A stretch of DNA of 64,000 nucleotides from positions 39,538,661-39,602,660 of the forward strand of contig BTRK01000002.1 in assembly GCA_036245805.1 (NCBI GenBank), read 5' to 3'. The stretch comes from Pristionchus mayeri. Taxonomy: Eukaryota; Nematoda; Chromadorea; Rhabditida; Neodiplogasteridae. This document shows, piece after piece, positions 35,151-46,136 of this stretch; within the stretch, counting starts at the first letter, position 1, and each line of letters starts with the position of its first letter. The position numbers and the translations under genes were made by a program. The notes under the pieces were generated by a model, which was not told the origin of the DNA, ran no database searches, and worked only from the letters and a program-made list of their open reading frames with translations.

Positions 35151-37185
35151 CAATGGAAAATTTTTGGAAAAAATCAGTTAAAGATTGACCGCAGTGGTAT
35201 GGATTACGGTAGCAAGGGTACTGAACACAGGGTTACGGTATGGGTACTGTGACTTACCATGAAACAATTATCGACCATGACCCGAAAATACATGCCTTGT
35301 GCAGAACCCCCTGGAAATCGATATACTGTTTGATACTGTACAATTTTTGAGCGCTAGGGTTTGCGGTTCATACACTTTCTTCACAGTGATACTTTAAGTA
35401 TGAAATTAATAGTTGCTCATCGTCTTAGTAGGTTTAGAAAATTAGATCTCGAACTATCGGTGGTTAACCTTATCACTGCGACCCTACATCACTAGTACAT
35501 TAAATTACTAAATTCATGGCATCTTACAGGAGCCATAGTGTCTAGTGATCTAAGCCCCCATAGGCCACAATGCTTGCAACTTATCTCCACCCTCGAAAGC
35601 TACGCGAACATTGAATTCAGAAATGCCGAAATCGATACCGATTTTTCGAAAATTGAATTCCGAAATGCCGAAATCGTTGCCGAATTTCCTTTGTTCTCAT
35701 CTCGCAATTTTCGTCACTCCGAATAGAGTGCCGAATTATTGTTCAGTGATCCGCTCAATTGCTCGGTCATTTTGCCGAAAATTTCGGCATTCGCGAGGTC
35801 CCTCTCATTTTCGGCGGACCGGTCTATCCTCCAACGTGCGCGCGAAATTAATTTCGGAATTTGCCGAAATTGATGAAAGAATACCACCCCATCATCATTT
35901 TTAATATTTGAAGATGCGCAAACGTTGTAAATATAGCTCACTAACGTGCAAAAGATGTGTGCTTCGACGGGGAGTCGCACCCAGGACGCCCCGATTTGGA
36001 ATTCAACGTCGAACCTAATGGGCGAACGGTGCAGGAACGCGTTTCCGGCGGCGCATTTTGGCTGTTTTCCGCTTATAGAACAACTTTCACCGATTGTGAA
36101 AAATCTGAAAAAAAATCATGTAGATGCAGAATTTAATTCTCTAAAACATGCAAAAGTTTTCTTTGTGTCCACTCCGAACTGTTAAAGTTATGTAACGAAA
36201 ACTGCTCAGAGGTCAATTTTTGATCTACCGAAAAATCGATCAGGGGATTCATAGAAGATCACATTTGATTCGTACAGGAAAACTTTCAGCTCAAAATAAT
36301 TATTTTGAACCCATTATCAGGGGCTCCAAAGTGAGGGTTTGAAACTTCTGCAGCAAGCTGCTACAGCCGCCGACCAAGATGGGAAGCCGCCCTTCCCGGA
36401 ATCGGACTCAGTGGAGCTGATTAAACTTGGATCATCTAAAAACCAAAATTTGATTTTTTAAGATTGTACCACGATATCGCCTATTTGTCCTGAGTCTCTC
36501 GTGAGAGGCGTGATATACTTACAAAGGAGCAATCCCCTGTCTTAGCCCGGCCGAATATTTATGGAGAGTTGCTTAAACAGGCAACCTCAAAAGTTAGGAC
36601 TTTTCACAGTAAATGGAATCAGGAATTTGAGAAATCTTCGAATTTCGATGTTCAAATTTCAGGGTCAGGGTAGTGAATGCTGCATGTTTTTATAGAATTG
36701 TGAAATGCTCTCATAAATGCAATTCTAAGCTGATCATGAACCGAACTTTTCGTTTTGCTGAATTTGAGATCAATGCATCTATTGTTACGGATATACGGAA
36801 AGGATAATAATTTCTGTTGACTGACCCAAAGAGCGGAGTATAAAAATTAGTGTATTTTCAGATGGGCCTTTTGCAGCGGACCATATTCTAATGTTGTATT
36901 GTCATGCACATATGACGTACTTTTCGACATAAATTAAGCCATTTCTTAACTCTCCATGGATTGCTGGGCGAAAACTTAATCAAATATATTATCCATTCAT
37001 GAATATTTGACTTTGTCCTGTGTTCCCAATACTAATTGAATTGGATCGAACAAATGTGAGATGTAAAGAGTATACACGCACTCAACCAACATACGTATCA
37101 ATATACTAGGCAGGTGGCAACATAAGTTGGGGTATCACAAAAATCGAAAATTTGAAAATCTAACATTACGTTCTTACCAGCCTGA

Positions 37186-37579
37186 TAGAATATTCTTGTC
37201 TCTCAGATTAGCATGCACTATGTATTAATTGTGCAACATTAACGCCGATGATATGTACAATCTCTAGGGCTTGAAGTCCATCAATTCGAAACAGTGAAGG
37301 AATACTTCAATAAATATCCTGTTCCCCCTCGCATCTCGGATAATGCAGGAACAGAAACAACTCTTTCCAAGACCAACAGTGTTCGTGAACATATTTTCAA
37401 TTAAAATTAAATCATGCTAATATAAATAGTTCTTATTCATGAAAATATACATTATGGGATTTCAGGGATTCGATCGGTGTTTGTATTGGAACATTGACAG
37501 TTGGAATGGAACAGGAAAAGAAACTGGAATTGTTCACCAGGGACGATGGAAGGTCCTGATTCAGTAAGTATCCCAATAT
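37186..37579. other. Possible host exon remains
   Basis: An exon-like plus-strand stretch after an AG at 37267 reads LEVHQFETVKEYFNKYPVPP and goes on to a stop near 37402; another after TTTCAG at about 37462 reads FDRCLYWNIDSWNG up to a GTAAGT donor at 37567. No family recognised and the two do not obviously join. Confidence 0.3.
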
Positions 37580-38230
37580 ATGAGAGACATAACGAGAGAA
37601 TCTCCTTCTCCGCGGCGGTAAACACAAAATCATCCAATTCTGATTAAAACGTGGCTTAAAGTATGTCAAATGATGCTCTTTCAAACTGCGTCGTCAGAAT
37701 TTTGATAATTGTCGTCATCGTCGAGATTCTGAAGGTCAAACTTGGGACACTCACTTTTTTGGGTTCAAATCGAGCACACGTAAATGATCATAAATCACTT
37801 TAAAATATCGATAGAAATTCATTCTTTTATAGAAAGATAACTAAGAACATTCTCTACATCTTTTATTTTGTAGATGTCATTCCTTGTGTAATTCCCAGTG
37901 CGGGGTGGTCGGGTCGACCAAAAATGACCTAACTCTGGAAATCGGAAAAACCTTCTGAGATTTTATGCGCAATGGATAGACACTATGTGTGAATAACTTG
38001 ACGCAAAATATTAGCCAAATCAAAATATGTATAAAAAAGGGCGTGACTTTTCGTCCGGCGACGTCAGAATGACCACCAGAACAAAATACCTTCTTAGCTC
38101 CAACTGGCAGCTATTAGTCTCAAATCAGTCCAAAATCGTCCAAAACAATATTTAGAATTGTTTCCGACCTCAATACAGTACTCCCATTGGGTCAAAATCA
38201 ATGCTTCACCGAGCTGCATATATAAGAAAA
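37580..38230. mobile_element. F4 foldback fragment, left end
   Basis: Starts with the F4 terminal sequence (ACGAGAGAATC, CCGCGGCGGTA) and continues through the CTTTCAAACTGCGTCGTC block into ATATGTATAAAAAAGGGCG, the inverse of 27.8-28.4 kb. Only one arm is present. Confidence 0.65.
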
Positions 38231-39153
38231 GTGAACTCTCCCGTAGGCGTGACGCTTTCTTGAGGCGCCGGGGCATAAACATCTGTAAAATAGGACGTAG
38301 AGTTTGGATTCGAGTAGAGTGTGCAATTTGGGGTAATTTGGCATTGGACCGCTACCCGCGATTCGTGAACGACGAATGAGGTTAACCGATAACTCACTCC
38401 GAAATCGATCAATTACATGAGATCGACAGGAAAAATATGCACAACATCGCTATTTCTGATGAATAAGTATGTTTATCAGAAAAATGGAGACCACGAGCAC
38501 GCTTTCGAGAGCGAGAGAATTCGAAATAAAGAGGACACGATATGATATAAAGATCTCATAGCCATGGCGAGGAATATTCAAAAGCGCTCATTAACGCGAG
38601 AGTACAAGTTGGCAACACCAAAATATCTCGGATAACATAGTGATTTTTCTCAATTATCCGATACTCTCTCCCACTCATCTCATTCCTCGTTCGCACGAGA
38701 TTTCGGTTTATCTCACATTTCGAACTCTTCTTTGGATGGACTGCAGCCTCCCTCAGTGTGCGCCGAGCAAATAGACAAAATGAATGACAGCTCGAATTGC
38801 CTTCAGGCTTTAGTGTTGTATTGCTCAATAAGTTCATAAACCGTAAATAATATCTCAATTACTCATAAATCGTTCAATCCGATGTTCAGAGAAAAATCTG
38901 TATGTCACCACTAAAACCCCTCTAAGTCCCTAAAAACATACCGTAATTATCGTATACAGACCTTCATAGAGTTGCCTGATCAAGCTGCTCTTTGGGCTTG
39001 TGATAGATCTACCGAATTCCCTAGACAGGTTTTGAGCGATTCCTTTGGTGCACAAAGATCTTGCGGTCTCTAAATATTTTTGGATGCATTTTACAAGAAT
39101 AAGTTTGTTTCTCTTCAAAAACAAATTACAATTGTAGATACGTAGAGAAACAC
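38231..39153. other. No gene recognised
   Basis: Open frames up to 100 codons on the minus strand (38556-38858) without recognisable motifs. Would hold the promoter of the following plus-strand gene. Confidence 0.35.
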
Positions 39154-40128
39154 ATGCCAGTCCTCATAAAACTCAACGAGATACGCCACATCAAGGAAAA
39201 TGTTTTTAGAGAATTCGTCCAGGAAACACTAAAATACGAAGTGCTAGCGTAAGTTTGATAGTACATCAGATACAATTCGTTGTTTATTTTCCAGATTAAG
39301 TTACCCCAATAGAAATGACTTGAAAAGGGCTGCAAAAGATGACGTTGACATGGAAAGAGCCGCAGCAATTCTTGTTCGCAAGGAAGAATCTCACCGTTTC
39401 AAGCAGACTATCAATAACTGTTTTGTTGGTAATAAGCATTATTATAAGCATAAAACAGAATCGAACAATACAGATGATATTTACTCGATAGCGGGAGTTG
39501 TTAATACGAATAATCAAATTCATCACGTCTGCCTTTACATTCATCATCCTAGAAGAGAATCCGACAACAACGAGTCTACAGGGAAGGCATCGAATAAATC
39601 CGAAGATGAGAAGATCGGACAGTTGAAAGATAGCTTCGGCAAAGCGCTCGATCGCATCAAGAAAGAATTCGAAAAAGATTCGAAAAAATTCGAAAAAAAT
39701 AAGTTTTGTCTTTTTTTGGTGAATCGTAAACATCTTATTCCAGTTGTCGTCACTGGAGATTTTAACTGCTCTGTTCTCGAGGTCGAAGAAGTTTGTCAAG
39801 ATAAAGCTAAGGAATTCATTTATCTTAAAGAAATGCTTTATCCTAATTGGTTCACTAGCGTTCGTCACTATCATAAAGTGAGTTTTGAATGCGTATTTGT
39901 ATTTTCTAATCTGTTTTCTTTCATATTATTAAATCAACCTACACAAAAATTGATTATGTGCTGGGACATAATATAACCACAAGGATACATAAGCCGATTG
40001 AGAACGATTACGATCATTCAACAATTATTGAAGACATATATTATGAAGGTACATTTATTATTTATAAAGGGGTGCTCCGAAGAATTAATGAATGGGAGGA
40101 AAATTTTAAAAAAACACCACGAAAATAA
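39154..40128 (+). CDS. Endonuclease/exonuclease/phosphatase-fold protein
   Basis: Three exons: 39154-39248 (MPVLIKLNEIRHIKENVFRE), 39295-39877 and 39925-40128, 293 residues if joined. Phases agree (2/1, then 0). Signs of the EEP fold, a metal-dependent phosphodiesterase: PVVVTGDFNCS (Asp-X-Asn), YTKIDYVLGHN and NDYDHSTI (Asp-His). A charged, lysine-rich insert (residues ~115-150, KKEFEKDSKKFEKN) lies mid-protein. The acceptor of intron 2 reads TTTCAT (AT at 39923-39924) instead of TTTCAG; no other AG is available, so splicing may fail or the base may be a mutation or error. Not part of a retrotransposon as far as visible. Substrate unknown. Confidence 0.55.
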
Positions 40129-40452
40129 TATCATAGCTAGAAACTGTAGCGGATTTACACCTAGAAAAGGACAAATATTATGTAGATCAAGTAGCTGAAT
40201 CAGTTACGACCCTGAGCTTTCAATGAATGATGCGAGTACTTAAATAACCTAAGAGGCTTCTATAGGAGGTCATGTGCCTAAAAATTGAGCAAATGCGTTG
40301 TGTTCCAGCAAGGTAAATGTGTTAGGAATTTCCACGCAAGAGCGGGCTGTGCCACCCCATCGTCTATGTGGCAACTAGACCCTATCCTGGAAACCAGTGG
40401 CATGATGCAAGACTTCAAACCGCCCGTGTTGTGTGAACGTGGTTGGGGATTT

Positions 40453-42700
40453 CATTATGAGAGGGATCGCGGGAGAATCGAGCATTTTAGGTGGATTAGC
40501 GGCGGAGAATTTCAAGTTTGCTCGTTTCAGCTGAAATTTTAGTCATAAGTACTTTGAATGATGCTCTTTCATATTGCGTCGTCAGAATTACGATATCTAT
40601 CATCAACGTCGAAATTCAGAAGGCCACACTTGGTACTATCACTTTTCGATGGTCAAATCGCGCTCACTTAAATGATCATAACATTGTTTAAAATTGAGAT
40701 AGGTCGTTCTTTGTTTCAAAAGAAAGCCACCATCATGCTCTACAACTTTTATGCCGTCATCATTCCTGGACCTCACCCTTGTGCGGGGCGGTCGGGTACA
40801 CTAAAAGTGACGTAACTTTGGAAATCGAAAAAAAACATATTGGGAACTATCTTGTGCCCACAAATCAGGCAAATCGAGAGAGGTAAAAAAGTGGTCTCAC
40901 TTTTTGTACGGTGACCCCGAAATCGGTCCCCGACAGCAATACTTCCAAAGCTCTAATTGGCCGCTTTTGGGTGCAAATACATTCAAAAACATACCACTTT
41001 CATTGGTCAAAAATTACAGTATGACTTTAAATACAAAAATCGATATTTTGACCCTGAACAACCCAAGGGATGGGTGCTATTGCACTAAATCGGTTGCAAG
41101 TAACGTAGGAACATCCCTGGAAACGTCTCAAAGAAAGTGGGCACCTATACATACGATTTTTCATCTGATGAATTTAAAGAAAAGCTCAACACTGTACTTT
41201 AGGTGAATTTCGACATAGCGATCCGTGTTATAGCTGGAAATCTAGAACTCGATGTGCTGAACATTTTATCTGTTGAAAGTGAGTCTCTATCTATTCGTTG
41301 AAGCGCGCTACATCGCCTAGAAGTTGGCCAGAAACGGCGGGAAACGCGCGCGGGAGAGCGCTAAATAGAGAAGAGCGAGAGGGAGGTCAGGCGGCGAGAG
41401 CGCCAGACGGTTAGAGAACGCGCTCTCGGGGGGATACTACAGTACATGCTAATCGCCTTGCCCATATGCGGCCGCGGCGGCCCGCAGCGGACCGCGGATG
41501 CCCGCGGATCGATTTTGCGGATAAAATGAGTAAAGTTCATGCAATGAATTGTTAATTTTTGAATTCCTCATGCGATTTCGCATCGGAATCACTATTTCAT
41601 AATGGAACATTTTTTGAGGGAGGTCAATTCAAAGTGATCAGGGCTACCGTACTCCCGAACATATTCCCACCGTTTTTGTGTCTAAAATTTTTCGGGTCAG
41701 TTTTGGAACGCGATCCAATTTTGCAAACTCTTCAATACCATAAAGAAAGTCATAAAAACCCCAAAATGGAGGCATCATTTTCGGGAGTACTGTAGCCGTG
41801 GTCACTCCGAATCGAACCCCCTCAAAAACTTGCCTTTGATAAAATTAATATATTATAGTGATTCCGACGAAATCGCATGAGGAATTCAAAAATGAACAGT
41901 TCATTGCTTGAACTTTACTCATTTTCCCGCAAAATCGATCCGCGGCGGGTCGCCGCGGCCGCATATGGGCAAGGCGATTAGCATGTACTGTAGTATCCCC
42001 CGAGAGCGCGTTCTCTAACCGTCTGGCGCTCTCGGGGGATACTACAGTACATGCTGACCTCCCTCTCGCTCTTCTCTATTTAGCGCTCTCCCGCGCGCGT
42101 TTCCCGCCGTTTCTGGCCAACTTCTAGGCGATGTAGCGCGCTTCAACGAATAGATAGAGACTCACTTTCAACAGATAAAATGTTCAGCACATCGAGTTCT
42201 AGATTTCCAGCTATAACACGGATCGCTATGTCGACATCCACCTAAAGTACAGTTTTGAGCATTTCTTGGAATTCCTCGGATGAAAAATCGTATGTATAGG
42301 TGCCCACTTTCTTTGAGACGTTTCCAGGGATGTTCCTACGTCACTTGCAACCGAATTTGTGCAATAGCACCCATCCCTTGGGTTGTTGAGGGTCAAAATA
42401 TCGATTTTTAAATTTAAGGTCATACAAGTGGTATAACTATTGGGGAAACAACTTATAATGTTGTTTTTGATGTTTTTGAATGTATTTGCACCCAATAGTG
42501 GCCAATTGGAGCTTTGCAAGTATTGCTGTCGGGGACCGATTTCGGGGTCACCGTACAAAAAGTGAGACCATTTTTTTTACTCCTCTCGATTTGCCTGATC
42601 CCATGTGCACTATCAATTTCGTACTAGATCCTAATACGTTTCTCCGATTTCCAAAGTTACGTCACTTTTGGTGCACCCGACCGCCCCGCACCAATAAATA
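40453..42700. mobile_element. Foldback element, family F4 copy b
   Basis: Left end TATGAGAGGGATCGCGGGAG; arms include GTGCGGGGCGGTCGGGT against ACCCGACCGCCCCGCAC at 42677, and GAAAGTGAGTCTCTATC against its complement near 42160. A GC-rich centre carries CATATGCGGCCGC motifs and GCGCGCGGGAGAGCGC. The right end is cut at about 42700, where a SINE-like sequence starts. No ORF of note; several 80-110-codon frames are palindrome artefacts. Confidence 0.8.
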
Positions 42701-42960
42701 GTGTTTTTTGAATCACTAACATTTCTTAACCCCCTAGGTCTGGGTGGATCTGTGGTCACATGCGGGGGTCGAAATCGTGACCCAATATGCCCACGAATTA
42801 CGGGGAAATGCGATTTTTGGGTTGTGCCTGGCTCGACTCTTAGGCAAATGGCCTCATAGAACCGGGCAAATTGGGTGAGTGAATTTGCAATATTCACACT
42901 GCGAATGGGTGCCTGGACATTCCCCGGAGCACCCATTTAATACAAACTATAAATTTGAAG
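42701..42960 (-). mobile_element. SINE-like copy
   Basis: On the minus strand it ends AGATCCACCCAGACC, then GGGGTTAAGAAAT, the same body/tail as the sequence at 54.65-54.89 kb. A box B-like TTTCGACCCCC lies upstream. The head is unlike a full tRNA. Confidence 0.5.
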
Positions 42961-43080
42961 ATCATAAATTCAAAACCCCATATTGCACCGACCGTATGTG
43001 CCAATTCGTATGCGAAATACGAAAGAATGTATTGGTGAGCTCGAGAACTTAAATAAGTTGATCACTACGTATATTTTAAG

Positions 43081-43642
43081 ATGACCGGTACCCAAACTGA
43101 GAAGTGGTTAAGCGATCTAGTTCAGAATTTCTTGAAAGAGCCTACAGAAGTAATATACATTATTTAAAAACAACCATTTTAATCAACTTTATAGGAACGG
43201 ACAAAGATTCAGGTTTTCAAATATTTTTCCGACTGGAAAACATTCGGTGAGTACATTGTTGTTATTATCGAAATTGTGCAAAATTTTAACGTATACGCAG
43301 TTCGGGAAACATTATTTGGAGCGAAGACCAATCCTAAGATTAGTGGATCCTCGTATTTGAGTGTCATGGATGAAATGTTGTTTCCCGGATTGAGGGATAT
43401 GTTCGCTAAACAGTTGTCCATCTCTGATAACAACAAGATCAGCTGGATGTGTGCGGTACACATGCTATATTTATGATCTTTCATTATTGTTTCATTTTGA
43501 GATTGATTTACTACTGAATCAAGATGATCTGTTGAACTCGGAAGAGTTTTCGGAAGAGTTTTCGGAAGAGTTTCATTTAGCTGCTAAAGAAATTAGAGCA
43601 AAAATACTTGACAGAAGAAGAAGAACTGTGGTTTTTCCATGA
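43081..43642 (+). CDS. Small protein of unknown function (138 aa)
   Basis: Four exons with matching phases: 43081-43149, 43195-43246, 43301-43455 and 43502-43642, all introns 45-54 nt with GT...AG ends. The protein starts MTGTQTEKWLSDLVQNFL, continues WKTFVRETLFGAKTNP and LSVMDEMLFPGLRDMF, and ends in SEEFSEEFSEEF (a 12-bp unit repeated three times), a basic stretch and TVVFP. Predicted soluble, helical, no signal peptide. I do not recognise it. The clean four-exon structure supports a real gene. Upstream AAG just before ATG could be an acceptor, so further 5' exons are possible. Confidence 0.55.
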
Positions 43643-44539
43643 TTGTCGTGTTATTTTATAAACTCCATTTTAGCGTCGAGAGTAAATGGATGTTCTACCT
43701 ACACCCACAAATATGCACATCTCACGCGTATTTTCCATTTGTAATCCCTATATTCTTCTAAATGGAATGCCTCCAATTATATGTTTTACATGTTCATTTT
43801 CATTTCAAAGTCACTATTTTTATGTTCGTGCATAAATCAAACAATAAAGTGAATTCGATGCAGAAAGAAGGAATGTCAGCAAGTTAAACTTTTGACGCTT
43901 CCCTAACCATGACCTAGTATGCCCTCCAAAGTCGAGCTAGGAGGATAGACAACCATAGTTGCATGGTAGAGCAGCCGTCTTGTGATCATGAGGTTACGAG
44001 TTCAATTCCAACCAGATTTTTGACAGATCTTGAAGATATTTGAATTCCCGCACGTCCCTTCCCTTCAAGCCCCCTTGGCATTTCGCAACTAATGATAACT
44101 CTGTTCCAAATAGATACGATATGATTTAGAAATTTTCAGAATCTCTTATGGTGGTGCAAAGCTAGGTCTTGGTTATGACAGCGTCAAGAGTTCAACTTTG
44201 CTGACACTTCTTCTTTAACGCACCTAAAACCACGGAGACTTCCGCACGGAAATTTAATAATTAATTAATAATTTATCATGTTATTGGGCACAAGAAAATA
44301 GATTATGAAACGTAAGAAACGAAGAAAAACATGAGATACGATGTCGCAACTAGGCAACGAAGGAGTGGTTGTGAACTAAACGAGCCTTTTACGGAAAGTC
44401 ATGACGCTATTCGATAATATAATATTGTTAGAAAGAGAATTCCACTTATTGACTACACGATTACACAGGAAATTATTTCGAGATGATCTATTAAAGCGAT
44501 GCTTTTTCAATTGGATACAATTACGACGGGAAGGTCTAT
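43643..44539. other. Mostly non-coding
   Basis: Holds the tRNA-like sequence at 43946-44016; otherwise AT-rich with no ORF of interest. Confidence 0.35.
43946..44016 (+). repeat. tRNA-like sequence, probably a pseudogene
   Basis: Contains a box A-like TTGCATGGTAGAGCAG, a loop CTTGTGA that would read anticodon TGT, and a box B-like GAGTTCAATTCC, followed by ATTTTT. Anticodon and T stems pair poorly, so a working tRNA is unlikely. Confidence 0.4.
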
Positions 44540-44769
44540 TACTAGAAGGGCGAAAGAAAACAATCTGCTATATCTAACTCCCTATGTACAATCTTATACG
44601 TACAACTCGATAATTCCTCGGCGGCTCTCAAGGGAGGCGAGGCCAAGGGTGTGCAGTCGATTGTTGTAGTCGGTCGGGGGTAATCTGCACTTGTGGAACA
44701 CTCGTTCTCTGATCTTTCGCTGAACATTCTCTATTAGCTTGATATTTTCTCGGTCGGAAGGAGACCATA

Positions 44770-46136
44770 ACACGCCTCTCACGAGAGATTCAGGACAAAT
44801 CGGTGATATCATGGTACAATCGGAAAAGTCGAATTTTGGTTTTTAGATGATCTAGGGGCAATCCAGTCTCCTGAATTCGATTCCGGGTAAATCTGCTGCC
44901 CATCTTGATCGGCGGCTGCAGCAGCTTGCTGCAGAAATTTAAGACTCTAACTTTGGAGCCCTTGATTATGGGTTCAAAATGCTTCATTTCAGCCGAAATT
45001 TGGCCTGTAGTCATCAATTATGATCTTCTATGATTCACCAAATCGATTTTTCGGTAGACCAAAATTTTACCTCTGAGCAGTTTTCGGTCCATAACTGTAA
45101 CAGTTCGGAGTGGACACAAACCAAACTTTAGCATGTTTTAGAGAATTAAATTCTGCATCGACATGATTTTTGTCGATTTCTCCCATCTGGTTAAAGTTGG
45201 TTTATAAGCGGAAAACTGCCAAAAAGCGAAGGAAGGAAACGCGTGTATGCACCGCGCGACCTTTAGGTCGCGCGGTGCATACACGTTTAATACCAAATCG
45301 TTTAATACCAACGATTTGGTATTAAACGTGTATCGCGGTGCATACACGTTTAATACCAAATCGTGACATCCGGGGTTCGACTCCCCAGCGAAGCAAACAT
45401 CTTTTGCACGTTAGTCAATTTAATTTCCATCGTGTGCGCATGTTCCAATATTCATAATGATGATTCAGGTCACTTAGTTCTCCTCTAATGCATCTTTCTG
45501 AACCACGCCTCAAATGTAGATCATGAAATTGGTGAGCGTAGACTGAAAGTGCAGAAATATGTTGATAAGCAACTATTATTAAAGGTAAAAGATGTTTGCT
45601 TCGACGAGGAGTCGAACCCAGGACGCCCCGCTTTGGAAATTAGCGTATTAAATAATGGGCGCGCGGTGTAGACACGCGTTTCCTGCGCTTTTTGACTTTT
45701 TTCCGCTTATAAACCAACTTTCACCAGATGGAAAACATCTGAAAAAAAATCATGTCGATGTAGAATTTAATTCTCTAAAACATGCAAAAGTTTGGTTTGT
45801 GTCCACTCCGAAGTGTTACAGTTATGGACCGAAAACTGCTCAGAGGTCAAATTTTGATCTACCTAAAAATCGATCTGGTGAATCATAGAAGATCATAATT
45901 GATGACTACAGGCCAAATTACAGCTGAAATGAAGTATTTTGAACCCATGATTAAGGGCTCCAAAGTGAGAGTCTGAAATTTCTGGAGCAAGCTGCTGCAG
46001 CCGCCGATCAAGATGGGCAGAAGATTTACCCGGAATCGAATTCAGGAGACTGGATTGCCCCTAGATCATCTAAAAACCAAAATTCGACTTTTCCGATTGT
46101 ACCACGTTTGTCCTCATTGTCTCGTGAGAGGCGTGA
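44770..46136. mobile_element. Foldback element, family F2 copy c
   Basis: 1367 bp with termini ACACGCCTCTCACGAGAG and complement of CTCGTGAGAGGCGTGA, flanked by TA (44768-44769, 46137-46138). Arms share GATCGGCGGCTGCAGCAGCT with copy b. Both arms carry a tRNA box B-like GGTTCGACTCC. Removing it with one TA restores the reverse transcriptase frame as GSELWSPS. Confidence 0.85.
45230..45365. repeat. Iterated small palindromes in the foldback arm
   Basis: ACACGTTTAATACCAAATCG occurs twice in direct orientation and once inverted (ACGATTTGGTATTAAACGTG), interleaved with CGCGCGACC/GGTCGCGCG. Present only in the left arm, where the right arm has simple sequence. Confidence 0.8.

Larger units (their letters stand above)
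33024..36513. mobile_element. Foldback element, family F2 copy b, with captured genes
   Basis: 3490 bp; termini TCAGGCCTCTCACGAGAG and complement of CTCTCGTGAGAGGCGTGA, flanked by TA (33022-33023, 36514-36515). Arms match over hundreds of bases: GGCGGCTGCAGCAGCTTGCT left, complement near 36355; CTGATCGATTTTTCGGTAGAT left, complement near 36230. The left arm is interrupted from about 33323 to 34213 by sequence absent from the right arm. Inside the loop a second palindrome occurs. It is inserted in a mariner-like element. Confidence 0.8.
32542..37185. mobile_element. Mariner-like non-autonomous element with nested foldback
   Basis: Ends are inverted: left TTAGGTTGGTAAGAAAGTAA, right complement TCAGGCTGGTAAGAACGTAA, both continuing TGTTAGATTT, flanked by TA (32540-32541, 37186-37187). 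This is the irritans/mariner terminal style. Without the nested element (33024-36513) only about 1.15 kb remains, and no transposase reading is visible in it, so it is a deletion derivative. Confidence 0.75.

Noticed and set aside
40904..42558. Two ~100-codon frames with similar sequence starting MYGDPEIGPRQQY
   Set aside because: They are the two arms of the F4 palindrome read in opposite directions, not a duplicated gene.
43946..44016. A functional tRNA-Thr
   Set aside because: Anticodon and T stems do not pair well, so only a tRNA-like pseudogene is claimed.
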